From Lineus longissimus (lineage: Eukaryota; Nemertea; Pilidiophora; Heteronemertea; Lineidae), in contig NC_088308.1 of NCBI RefSeq assembly GCF_910592395.1, positions 682,001 through 746,000 of the forward strand: 64,000 nt of DNA. The letters are read 5' to 3'. Shown in pieces: positions 34,901 through 45,299 of this stretch. Position 1 is the first letter of the stretch. The number at the start of each line of letters is the position of its first letter. The notes below the pieces were generated by a model, which was not told where the DNA came from, did no database searches, and saw nothing but the letters and a program-made list of their open reading frames with translations. Both the position numbers and the translations under genes were made by a program.

Positions 34901-37900
34901 TTCAACTTCACTAACGCGACCACCCTGGTAATGCAACCATTCAACCTCGGTCCCATGAGTGGTCGTGTTACCGGGGTTCCACAGTAGTCATTTTTGAATA
35001 AACTGTCAGAAAATTGAACTTATCTCACCTCTTAGAGCTGATGTGATGACCTGCTTGTAAACTGGGACACTCGGGAAGGTAGTCTGGATCGTGACCTGGC
35101 GCACTGGCGTTGGTTTTGATTCAACTTCTTGTTGACTGGGAAAGGCCAATTCTCCACCAAGACTCCTCTGAAACAGGAGAGAAGTTTAAAACTGATGATG
35201 CCTTCTTCGTTTACAACAAAGCATTCACAGCCAAATCCACAGACGTTAGCTGTGCCTACGATCCTATCAACTGATGTCTCATCCTGGCAGCCTTCTAATG
35301 CATAGTGTAAATATGCACTAGGAGAACATCTCCACCTGCTGCTGAAGGAGTGAATGGCAGGACCGGTGATCTGTGCACAATCTTTTTATGGTGGAGGCCC
35401 AGGCAGACCATCTCCAAACCACACATGTAGCAATGACACTCAAGTGACTATAGCCTAGTGTCGGAACCTCAGCAATTGGTAAGGTCTATATATCTGTATT
35501 GGCCGGAACTTATGCATTGTGCAGCTGAACAAAACAAGTCCCATTTGGGAGAGTGGAATGGTGTTCATTGTGATCTGGCGACAGCCCAGCAGAGTAATGA
35601 AATGCGAGTCGGCTCAGTAAAGGTCAACCAAACCACACTGGACACTATGATCAATGATACCATGATCTTACCTCCCCTTTAGGAGCAACAGAGAAACCTC
35701 CCATCACAGGCGTGCGAAACACAGACAGCGCCGGTGACGACTTCACAGTCACCTTCTCCTTGTTCTTTCTGTACCCTTCTATCCATGGTTTGTCCTGCAC
35801 ATCATCAGAGATAATCATCGGTGACACAATCTCTGGTGAATCAAAACTGCCTGGCGTTCGAATATCCACAAGCTGAGGAGCTCTTTCAGGTGATATGAAA
35901 TTTGAATTTGTACATGTACTCCTTGCTTTTGAAAAAGAGTATGCTTTTTGCTGTGATGCAAAGTTTTGACCACCAGTACCATACCCTCCACTTGAGGGTG
36001 CAAAACCACAAGACTGTTGACAATTACCATTTGGCTTCAGTGCAAACAGTTTGTCAAACTTGGAGCTGTCATGAGTTGGTGTCTGCTGATAAGATTGTAT
36101 CCGAGAAGCCAATTTGTTTGAGGAATAGGGACCATGGTTTTCAGGAGTACCTGAGTATGAGTTCGTACCATGAACATTTGGTAAGTTTTGCTCCACAGAA
36201 AGATGACTGTTCAAAGTACTCCGATTGTAGGCCACATCTCTCGAGTCATTTTCAATTTGACAAGAACTTGATTCTTTCCAACTGAAAGTTTGTTTTGGTG
36301 GACTAAACCGCCCATGATAATGGGTTGGCTTGTCTATGGCACCGTCATTACCTGACCTATTATATCTGTCCCATTTTGATGACACATGGTTCGTTTTCTC
36401 AGTCGTTTTGTACTCATTAACATCACACGTCCTAGCATTAACACCACCTTTCTTGGGAGCAATTCTGTTAGTGTTCGGGTATCGAAGCTTTGGAACGACA
36501 TCACAACAAGAATCAATAGAACAGTTTTGAACATGAGAACCTGTCTTCCCAAGCCTCCAACTCATTTCATTCTGATAGTTCTCCTTCTCACTGTAGTTAT
36601 TGCCATGAGGCGGAAGGGAGGGTATGGATGAGTAGATGGGCCTACTTCTCACCTCACAATGTCTATCCATGTTCTGACTTTGAGACGTCTGAAAGCCGGA
36701 CACATTTAAATCATCTGAATCAAGCGAGATATCCATGTCCATATCTGACTTTGTCTCTTCACTGAACTGATTTCTGCCAAAACTAATCTTGGAATAAAAT
36801 TTTGGCGATGCCACTGGTAGAGGTACTCGGTTAAGTTGACTTCTAGCATTGACACCTTGAAACTCAGGTAGTCCTTGTGGGAACTCTGCTTCACACATAC
36901 TGTCAAAGTCCTGAGTGAAGAGTTCAGGTGAATCACAGTTTTCCAATGGCGGAACACCATGTTGAATGCTTGGGGAATCCTCCTGAAAGTTCTCAAGCAG
37001 ACTCTGCAGAGTTTTATCACAACTTCCTGCACTTGTACCTTGATCATGACATTCGGGACTCAGTTGTCCAGGAATATCATGAGTCAAGACCTTCAACTGA
37101 GATCCTCCATGGTGTGAGTAAGCTTGAGACTGGCTGTACGTATCAAATCTCTGCTCATCGTCAAATGGCATTGATTTCAGCGGTTTTCTCTCCTTTGTCG
37201 CAGGCACATCTGGGACCGTGAAAACGATTGCTTGTTCTTGGGTCTGACCTGAAAAAAACGCAATATTTTACCCTGAACAAGAAAACATCAACAACTTCAT
37301 GGTCTGCTGAAGCTTTCCACCTATAATACCACATATCTGCATGTTGGGGTTATTTGGGGCGTTTTGCGTGGTAGCCAGCAGTGTTAACCACTTGGCTAGG
37401 AGAAAATTGGTGACTTCAGGTACTTACTGTCAAATGGGAGAGCATCCTCTTCAGGCACATGGTGAATCAACTGGTCATCATGATCCTTGGTGTTTGACAT
37501 CTGACTAGCTAGTGGGACCTCTTGGCCTGGAGATGACTGAAATATCAACATGATTCGAATGACCCTCATGATTCACACCAAATCTTTGAGTCAACTTTGT
37601 TCTATATGTGAGAGTCTCACTGAGAGTGACTGCATCGCTGATGTGGTTGTCAGTTCTAACTTCTGGTTACCAATGTTTTGATTTGGATGGCTAGTCCTCC
37701 TAACCCATTTGAAATCACCATGTTATATACAGAGCTCATGATGTTCATCACACTAGTACTTTCCAAATGACTGTGTAAATGATAAGGTCAAGACCACTAC
37801 CTACCGCTGAAGACTGATATCCAGTAAGATTTGGACTGAAGTTAAACTCTGATTTCTGCATGAAGAAGTTCAACTTGTCACTCAGACTGACCACCTGTTT

Positions 37901-40900
37901 TGAGTTGAAGTCCAGGCAGTAGAGACTTGGCTCAGCCTCCGTCACCCTCGGGTCTTCTTCTGAAATTATATGTGTATATGCAGATGAAAGGGTGAATGTA
38001 CAAGATACATGTATCTCAGGTTTAGGCTTCATTCAAATGATGAGACAAACAATGTAAGTGACTTGCCCGAGATAACAAACAATACATCCGTGTTGGGTGG
38101 CCTGTAAGAGACATCAGGTACAAGGAATCTCAGGTTTACGTCGGATGAGGCAAAGGAACTAAAGTGACTTGCCCAAGATAAATACAAATGTGTCACTACA
38201 TGTAATGGTATGGAACACAGGATCTTCAGATTTGTGAGCTCAACACCTGCATGTTATCTACAAGACCATACAGTGACACTGCATATCATTCAAGATTGAC
38301 AGCTTACCAACATAATCGACGAGGTCTGGCTGCTCATGGACTTGAGGTAGCTTGTCGACAGGGACAGCCGTTTCAGCAGTACGCCGCACCACAGCTCCGG
38401 ACTTTGACCATCGGGGAGTATACAAGGTTTCTTTTCTCTGGCTCTGAAGGTAGAACAATTAGCCACAATACAACATGTAGTTAGTCATAAAGGATTAGGT
38501 CAGTTTAGGGATGAAGTGCTAAGTGGATAGTGTCAATATTTAGCATTGTTGAGTTTGGTAAAAGGAGGATGTCAGTAATAAAGTAACCCTACAGATATAA
38601 GTCCCCTTGGCTCAAATAAGTACCTGATGATCTTTCATAATGTCAGCGTCCTGACCAGCCATCCTTCTCATTGATTCTCCAACACCAGGACAGGATTCTG
38701 ATTGAGGCTGACCGGCATCACGGCACGAAGTGTGCACTATTCTCTGTGATACAGGATCATCTCCATCGCGAAGTGTCCTGCTTGGCTGAGATGCAAGTGG
38801 CTGGAATAGTCCACCCTGTTCCACCAATTCCATCATTCCAAACTTGTTTGCATTAGCCGTGCTGCCCTCTTGAACAGATTGTCCTCTAGTGTGCGATGCT
38901 GGGGGTAAGGATTCAAATTCAAGATGGCCAAAGCAGTTCCTTCTATTCTCTATGTCTCTAGTTTCTGGCCTGTCTCCCCTACCACACATATCCTCACTTA
39001 CATTTTCACCTGGCAGAAAAGCTGATACAAGACGTGACCCGAGGCCCATTGGCTTGATCTCCATTGGTCTTCTTAAAGCCAGGACCCTTTTCTGCAGCAC
39101 ACAATCATGATCACCAACTTCAGGTAAAACAACAGGTACGAACGTTCCTGGCCCCTTTTCAAGAACTGAGTCTTCTATAGCCGACTGGCTCTCCCCTCCT
39201 AGGGTACAGCCAGTCCCTAAAGTGTCCTGAGTCCATTGCTCAGACTGGGACTCCCAGGACTGCACATTCCTCTCTTGAATCAGTCGAGTTGAATCTTGAG
39301 AACAAGCCATCCTTTCTGAATCACTTTCCATATGATTTTTATTTTGAACACCATTGGTTCTACCATTCCTCAAAGTTACGTCATCATTCATCATGTATTC
39401 TGCCCTATTTGCCCAAACCAGACTGTCCACTTCTGCTTTAGCCTCTCTATCACCCCTAGTATCGTCACAATTCACAACTAGCTTTGTTTTATTGAAACAC
39501 AGACCACTAGGCCCATCCAACGGTTCAGAGGTCGGGCTCTGATCTAATGAAAATGACTGCTGCTTTCCTGATGCTATCAAATCTCCTTCCAACTGCCCCA
39601 TGAAGTGCGCACTCATGCCAATGACACTCTTTGGTGTATCAGCCAAACTAATTTCATCCAAATGTTCAAGTTTCTGACAAACTAGTGAATGAGAAGTTGT
39701 AGACCCAGAGTATGTAGTCTCAGAATAATGTTCATCGTTACCCTGTAAAGTTTGTCCCAAGTCAGCAAGAAAGGGTTTATCCAGAGAACTATTACAATTC
39801 TCAACAATATCAGCCTCATCTTTATCAGGTTTGGAGTCAATGTTCTCAGCCTCCACTGCAATCTTACCAATATTAATATTTGACGAGAATGATCCCTTGC
39901 CAGTGTTTTCATTTGCAGGCAAATCTGTGCTGAAAACCAATTCAGCACCATGACACGAAACCAGCTCCAGCTGATCTGATGACTGACTAACATCAGGACT
40001 TTGAAAAACACAACTTTCTGATTTCAGTTCAGCGCAAGCAAGATCAATGTTACATGTATGTTGGCTATTTTCCATGTACTTAGCCTCAGACAAAGCCTTG
40101 GGTTCATCAATGCATTCTTCTACAGTATTCACAGGATTTGAAGTGTTAAGAGCGACGTTAGGCCTACAGCCTTCAAGACATTCAGTTTTACACAATGGAG
40201 AAGTTGATGAATTTATAAGTATATCACGATCACGACTATGAAAAGCTGCTTGTGATTGTGACTTTATATCACAGCTGACTGAAGTTTGACTACGTGGCAC
40301 ATCCTGATCGACTCTCACATGCAGCCCTTTGGGGACCATGTCATCATTATCAAGTCCTGGCTCATGAGCACCAAGTTGCATTTGGTGACATCTTTCATTT
40401 ACTTTTTCTGTACAGGTAACACTCGTAACAGAAACATGTTTATCAAGACCACAGCAGTTTTGAATTTCTTTCATACATGATCCAGAATTCATTTTCTCAC
40501 GTGGGCTCTTGTGCTGAATCTGGTCACATGCACGTCCAGGTTGGTCAGAGGCAGACTGCACACCACGATTATCACATTTTGTTTCTGAACCAATCAGAGC
40601 AAGAATCTGGGACTTGTTACGCCGAAGAGGGATAGGTGGGACCACAGTCTCTTTCATGGATTCTAGCGACGATGTCTGTTCTGGTCCTGGACACTCTGCT
40701 AGTTGCTTTGATGTGCGGAGACCAGGTTTGCCGAAGCTTGGTATTCGTTTTTCTGATTGGTGTGCCTTGTCTTTCCCGTCTCGGGGAACACTTCCAATTC
40801 TACTTAACGCTACACCATGATTGCAACAGGTCTCTCCAAGATTCCGAGTCATTCCTGCTAGGTTCAATAAAGAAGGTGCTGATTGATTTCCTTTGGACCT

Positions 40901-43226
40901 TTCCTGTTGTAAATAGAATATTGTCTTACTTCCAGATCGGAAGTTTTGCTCACCAGAGCCAATCAATTTTTTTTAAAGTTCCTTCACCAAAAGACACTGT
41001 ATGAGGCATAAATTAAAAAGATATGCAGCAAACTAAACTGGCTACAAAACATAAGCGGCAAATATGGCAGAGGCAACTAAAATGTGAATAACGATCAGGA
41101 ATTTCACAAGTGATGTTTTTTAACAAGATTTTCTCAGATTCATTTCAGCACTCAGAATCCCTCGCCCAGCCCTGGTGAGCAAAACTTCGCAGCAGGTCCA
41201 CTTTCTAAAACACATTATTGAGACTCCTCCTCCCCAATTGTGAAATTGGGGTGATCTTCAGCTAGAATTTCCTCCGCCAGATCACTAACCGATGCGTTAT
41301 CAATGGCAGGTCCCTCATCCCTCCTTTTCCGACTACCACCCTCAACAGGCCTGCGCTCGGAGTAAAGGCTGAAGAGATTGGAAGGGTTCTGGGGTCGTGA
41401 TGAAACAACTGGTGATGTTTCAGCTGGAGTTTCCGTTTCCTCTTCAAGCCTTGGTTTCTTCACCAACCGAGGTGGATTGAAGCCCTGCAAGGATGTCAAT
41501 TCGAATGTGAACAACAGGAATGCATGTTAGGTGGCGATCTTTTCTTCGCATATGACAGTGAAAGTAGGGTAGAGCAATTTCCTTTTTGAATATTACGGTT
41601 TTGGGACTTGCACCACTGAAAGTTGGCCAACATGGAAGAAACTGTCTGAGCAGTAAAATCATATTCAAGTAAATTCTTACAAGCAGTTTCCCGGAACACT
41701 TCATGAGATATTCAGTTGCAATTTAGCCCATTATAGTATAGCATGTACTAAAACAATCAAATACAAAAAAATCAAATAACTTCAGGGGGGGAGCGGACTC
41801 AGTAAATACAGACCTGACCTGACTTGACGTAAGCCTTCTCTAATCGATTCCCTTCATCATTGTAGAGTGAGGCCTGTGAAAAACATCAATGACAGAAGCT
41901 TTAAAAAGCTTGTTTAGAGATGATGATTTTTAGGCTCTTAAACTTAATGATACATTTATTGGAATATGTTGATCTTTACCTAAAATTGTTGTGAATGGTT
42001 GCCCGGATCAGGATCTAGACATGTGAAATGTGTGAGTGTTTATACTTCCCAGAACTTGCCTCAGCCTGCTAATGTCAGAGATGGGTAAGAGTAAACTTAC
42101 GCTTCTTTTGCGAAGAAGTCCAGTCCTGGGAAGACCTCGTCCTCGAGCAGAGCTAACTCCCTTCCCACTCAGGGGCTTGGCAGCTGGGACTTTTGGTCTC
42201 TTACTCTCCGCAAACCAGTTCTCTTTTGGAGGAGGCCCCTCATCCACTATTTTGGCTGCGATTTTCACCTCTTCAACAGTGATCAGGTGTCTTGCACTTT
42301 CTAAATCATCCCCGACCTCAACCTGTAAAAAGGTACAAACTATGGTCCCTGTGTCTGCGTTCAAGGCCGAAGTTATCCACCCTTAGAATCTGACATCAAG
42401 TCACATGCTACTCACTGCTCACTGTCAACAATTTACAGCGAATTTATTCTCAAGATGCTTCATCTTAAGAATTGAACTAAATTCCTAAATCAAAACAGAT
42501 GATTTTTCTTAATACAATACTTTTTCACCTAATGATACTTATTTACACTAACCTTTCCAGGTTTGATGTGAACCTGCTCCAGCCTGTTACCATTATCGTC
42601 AAACAAGGTCGCCTGGAAGATAAAGATATCAAATGTCACATATTCATTGTTGCTTTTGACAAACTTATACCCACCTTCTTGGGTCAGTACTGGCCAACAC
42701 CAAGATGAAGCTAAAGCCTCAGTCGGCTCAGATGACAGAATTGGGGACTAAATAATCACCATCTAATGCCAATCAATGCAGCCATATCTGCAGAGTGATT
42801 TTGAGAGGTGAACTAATCAATGGCAAACATGATAAATACCTTTTTGTTGTCACCACCTGCCGGGTATTTGAGAACACCATCTTGCCAGACCTTTGCTTTC
42901 TTCTGTTTTTGATGTGTATAAAGAACCTGGGGCAATAGAGGAGGTGTTACTATAGTTACTATCTCTTCCCGACTAAGATGTGCAGCCCAAAATAAAACGG
43001 AAGGAATAATTGAACTTAATGGTGAGTTCACGGAGTCGACCACAGATGTTACTCTACCAGAAACACCAATACATGTAGCTTGCTTCTCTGGCATAGGGTA
43101 GTAAAGCTATGAAAGGCTAAATCTAAATGATAAAAACTTGATGTTCTGTTTTGATATGAATGGAAGGAATTGGTGAAGTGAGCAAGCAAAACACTGGCCT
43201 CTTACTATATATTCCTTAGTTGTCAT
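25937..43226 (-). CDS. ZGRF1: ZGRF1, GRF zinc-finger DNA repair helicase (33 exons)
   Basis: ZGRF1 is a nuclear 5'-3' DNA helicase that unwinds recombination intermediates and acts in crosslink repair with RAD51. Exon upper borders: 43226, 42926, 42612, 42322, 41873, 41484, 40903, 38443, 37959, 37536, 37248, 35167, 34481, 34003, 33725, 33304, 32960, 32550, 32252, 31810, 31396, 30974, 30442, 30066, 29662, 29326, 28970, 28571, 28119, 27730, 27179, 26705 and 26220. All phases fit: 7,809 nt, about 2,602 residues (human 2,104). The start MTTKEYI/VLYTHQKQKK parallels human MESQEFI/VLYTHQK. Then come DUF2439, a long disordered middle with NKSQILALIGSE (human SKAQILALLKSE), the GRF finger at 1734-1775 and the helicase at about 2010-2440. 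The acidic tail ends ELPEFTH. The extra length is mainly in two large exons. Confidence 0.95.
26505..31396 (-). other. ZGRF1: ZGRF1 superfamily 1 helicase core (exons 21-32)
   Basis: The motifs lie in order: LNVDQASAL (Q-like), Walker A GVFGAGKSY (about 2037-2045), motif Ia SSTTNVAVDRIL, VVGATCAAC, Walker B/DExx LDECSQ (about 2190-2195), GDPKQL (motif III, split between exons at 29225/28970), LRTQYRCHP (IV), ISTVDAFQGGEKD (V) and RTNVALTRAKNHLLIVGN (VI). All catalytic residues expected for a UPF1-like SF1B helicase are present, so the enzyme should be active. The exon after motif VI joins to a Lys/Gln-rich tail. Confidence 0.95.
31956..32119. repeat. 85-bp tandem duplication in a ZGRF1 intron
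   Basis: gaccacttcctcatgtgaca through tgacacaatagaatactaga occurs at 31956-32034 and again at 32041-32119 with only a few changes. It lies in the intron between exons at 32252-32138 and 31810-31675, and no coding sequence is affected. Confidence 0.85.
33678..34003 (-). other. ZGRF1: ZGRF1 GRF-type zinc finger (two exons)
   Basis: Exons 34003-33882 and 33725-33678, continuing into 33304, encode CEHGQPSKIVQVRKDGKNK, then GRFFFSCNAARNEQCK, then YFKWADEL. The CxH...C...C ligand pattern with the GR-F core defines the GRF finger (zf-GRF), which binds single-stranded DNA in APE2, TOP3A and NEIL3. All four zinc ligands are present. Confidence 0.95.
34606..34984. mobile_element. pogo/Tigger-like MITE in a ZGRF1 intron
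   Basis: The left end CAGTGGAACCCCGGT and the right end ACCGGGGTTCCACAG form inverted repeats, extended by gcgaccaccctggtaa words on both sides. The element is flanked by TA on each side (34604-34605 and 34985-34986). The CAGTGGAACCCC terminus and TA duplication are typical of pogo/Tigger-type Tc1/mariner elements. No transposase is present. Confidence 0.8.
35672..37248 (-). other. ZGRF1: ZGRF1 large exon 11 (disordered linker)
   Basis: A single 1,577-nt exon encodes about 525 residues rich in Ser, Asn, Gln and charged residues with no predicted fold. It starts at a tttttttcag acceptor and ends GAG/gtaaga. Near its end is FRTPVMGGFSVAPKGE. It lies between the DUF2439 region and the GRF finger, where vertebrate ZGRF1 is also disordered. 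Confidence 0.9.
38039..38240. repeat. two SINE-core-like fragments
   Basis: gtaagtgacttgcccgagat at about 38055 and aaagtgacttgcccaagata at about 38160 are each preceded by gatgaggc- or gatgagac-type words and lie about 105 bp apart in a ZGRF1 intron. The agtgacttgcccaag word is the conserved 3' core of many SINEs (as in mammalian MIR). The two copies point to a local duplication or two fragments of the same SINE family. Confidence 0.45.
38624..40903 (-). other. ZGRF1: ZGRF1 giant exon 7 (760 residues, disordered)
   Basis: A 2,280-nt exon in phase 0 at both ends, with acceptor ttacaacag and donor CAG/gtactt. It contains PLRRNKSQILALIGSE, matching the SKAQILALLKSE motif of human ZGRF1, plus FGKPGLR and many Ser/Gln/Glu-rich stretches. 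Being phase 0-0, it could be skipped without a frameshift. Confidence 0.9.
41290..43226 (-). other. ZGRF1: ZGRF1 DUF2439 domain with a duplicated 60-bp exon
   Basis: Exons 1-6 encode the DUF2439 domain shared with yeast Mte1 and fission yeast Dbl2: VLYTHQKQKKAKVWQDGVLK, then GDDLESARHLITVEEVKIA, then GFNPPRLVKKPRLEEE. Exon 3 (42612-42553, ATLFDDNGNRLEQVHIKPGK) and exon 5 (41873-41814, ASLYNDEGNRLEKAYVKSGQ) are both exactly 60 bp, phase 0-0 and similar in sequence, so exon 5 looks like a copy of exon 3. Exon 6 ends either at a donor TCG/gttagt (41290), which joins in phase to exon 7, or runs on to a stop at 41215. Confidence 0.9.
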
Positions 43227-44066
43227 TCTGAAAGTTCCAGAGGTCAGGAAGGTCGGATAATTGGCGAGTCTGCTTGTCCCAGCTTGGCAAAAATGTGATG
43301 TGGTTGGTTTGTTTACCCAGGAATCCCTCGAATCAACAAAACCATTGCATCATGATTCTGCCCCTGTGAAAGAAAAATATCATTACATGATCAAGAGAAT
43401 ATAACTTTATGGCTGGCCTAGTTTTGACTCTCACTTGAGAGGCTACTCTGCCTCAGATGTGGCTCAGGGGCCTGCTTTCAATCTCTTCCCGACTTCCAGA
43501 TAGTGGGGAGAGTCTTATGCTATAGCCTAGCCTAGCCTAGCCCTCACATCTCTTGAACTCTAATACTAGTAGTTCAGCTCTACCAGATCAGCATCGGTGA
43601 GTCGACTGTTAGACCTTAGAGTAACTAGAGTAAGGTTAGACCAACCAAAGGTATGCCTACTGGACTGCCATAGTCGTCTCCAGACTCCATTTCAGTCAGA
43701 TCTTGTCTTTGTCCGCGACTACAGATGAGTGACTATTGGAGTATTTAGCAATACAAGAGGCCAGGAATGCATCATCACCATAGATCATTATCATTTTATT
43801 CATCACGGTCAAGGATATGTCACGGTACGGTTGATCCGCCGCACTGACCTTGATCTCGATGACCGATTGATCAATCAAATCACAAATTTAATGATGATGA
43901 TTCCAATTCCACTCGATCACTTCACGGGCTACAGCAATAGCATGCTAGTAGCTTCCTAATCATTCACAATATGCATGCTCAGTTTATGCAGTGCTTAGGC
44001 CTACTTGCGATGATGTGATAGGCCTATGCATGATGTGTGTGTTGGTGTTGGTGTAGGCCTAGGCTA

Positions 44067-44680
44067 TGGGCGGTTATTACCGCAAATAAAGACAAACCAA
44101 AGCAAAGACACTTGTGTAGCATATCAAGGACACGTATAAATTGATACTCCTATGTGTGCCACATCAAAGACATCTGGACCATACACCACGTCAAAGATAA
44201 CGATGCGAAGTCAACAGGCGGCGCCACTGTAGATTGCTGGCGGCCGTATGCCTGTTGACGTTGTTGTTATTCGCCACCTCTCTCCCCATTATTCCAACAA
44301 CTTGTTGAAGGAGATTGACACAGTTTTCTAACTTATCTCTATCCATGGTTATGATATACTAGTATGATTGATGATGTTGAAAAGAAAGGGGATCTCAAAA
44401 TACGACAGTCTACTACGAATAGATCAATAGTGACATAACAACACATGTGCATTTTCCCGCTAGTCGCTTATATCAACAAAAACCTATAGTTGTCGAAATC
44501 GTTTTTACTTTTCCCAAGACGGTGGCGCCGCCTGTTGACTTCGCATCGTTATCTTTGACGTGGTGTATGGTCCAGATGTCTTTGATGTGGCACACATAGG
44601 AGTATCAATCTACGTGTCCTTGATATGCTACACAAGTGTCTTTGCTTTGGTTTGTCTTTATTTGCGGTAATAACCGCCCA
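44067..44680. mobile_element. 614-bp MITE with 163-bp terminal inverted repeats
   Basis: The left arm starting TGGGCGGTTATTACCGCAAA is matched almost perfectly in inverted orientation by the right arm, over about 163 bp (44067-44229 versus 44518-44680), with only a handful of differences. TA flanks both ends (44065-44066 and 44681-44682). The 290-bp centre has no ORF. Long near-identical arms point to recent insertion. It lies between the start of ZGRF1 and the divergent gene at 45300. The TA target suggests the Tc1/mariner superfamily, but this is inference. Confidence 0.9.
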
Positions 44681-45299
44681 TACTAGGCCCCTACACCTTC
44701 TATTTCTTAATTTTTCAATCACTTTCATGCTTTCACTTCAGTTCGGGGTTTGAATTTGGCGCCGAACGAATAATAATGCCACGTCAGTAACTTGCCTTTG
44801 TGACAATTGAGACAGACGGTAAGATTAATCTTTTGAGCGTGGAAATCTCGTTATCTAACTTTATAACATGTAGGCCTATGACATAATGACAAGCATGACA
44901 ATATGGACAAGACATGCAGGAGCCATGAGAGCCTTATTTCTTATTTTCTTAGTTATCCGAAATCCCGATAGGTGGTGTCTAGCAGACGGGCGGTGGGGTA
45001 TAAGTTACGGACGACGCACTTGCAGTATCGATACGGTTCCTGGTCGATTTTACATTGCGCACAACATTCTGACCCGGAAACTGGGAGGGCGTTTCGCATT
45101 TTGTCCTCGTAGCTCTTCGACGAATGGTTGCGAAACTAGACTAATGTACTTAACCTACTAGCATGGATATATCTAAAAAGTGTGTTAGTTATCTCGTGAG
45201 ATTTAGATATAAAGAACAGGTACATGTAGGCCTACAGCGTTCATTCAAGATCATCATACCAGAGCCATAAGAGGAACACCATAATAACCTGGAGAAACC

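Noticed and set aside
44886-45161. A 91-codon plus-strand open frame with a hydrophobic start (MRALFLIFLVI)
   Set aside because: No homology, no splice evidence and a Cys/Ser/Arg mixture typical of chance; it lies in the promoter spacer of the 45300 gene.
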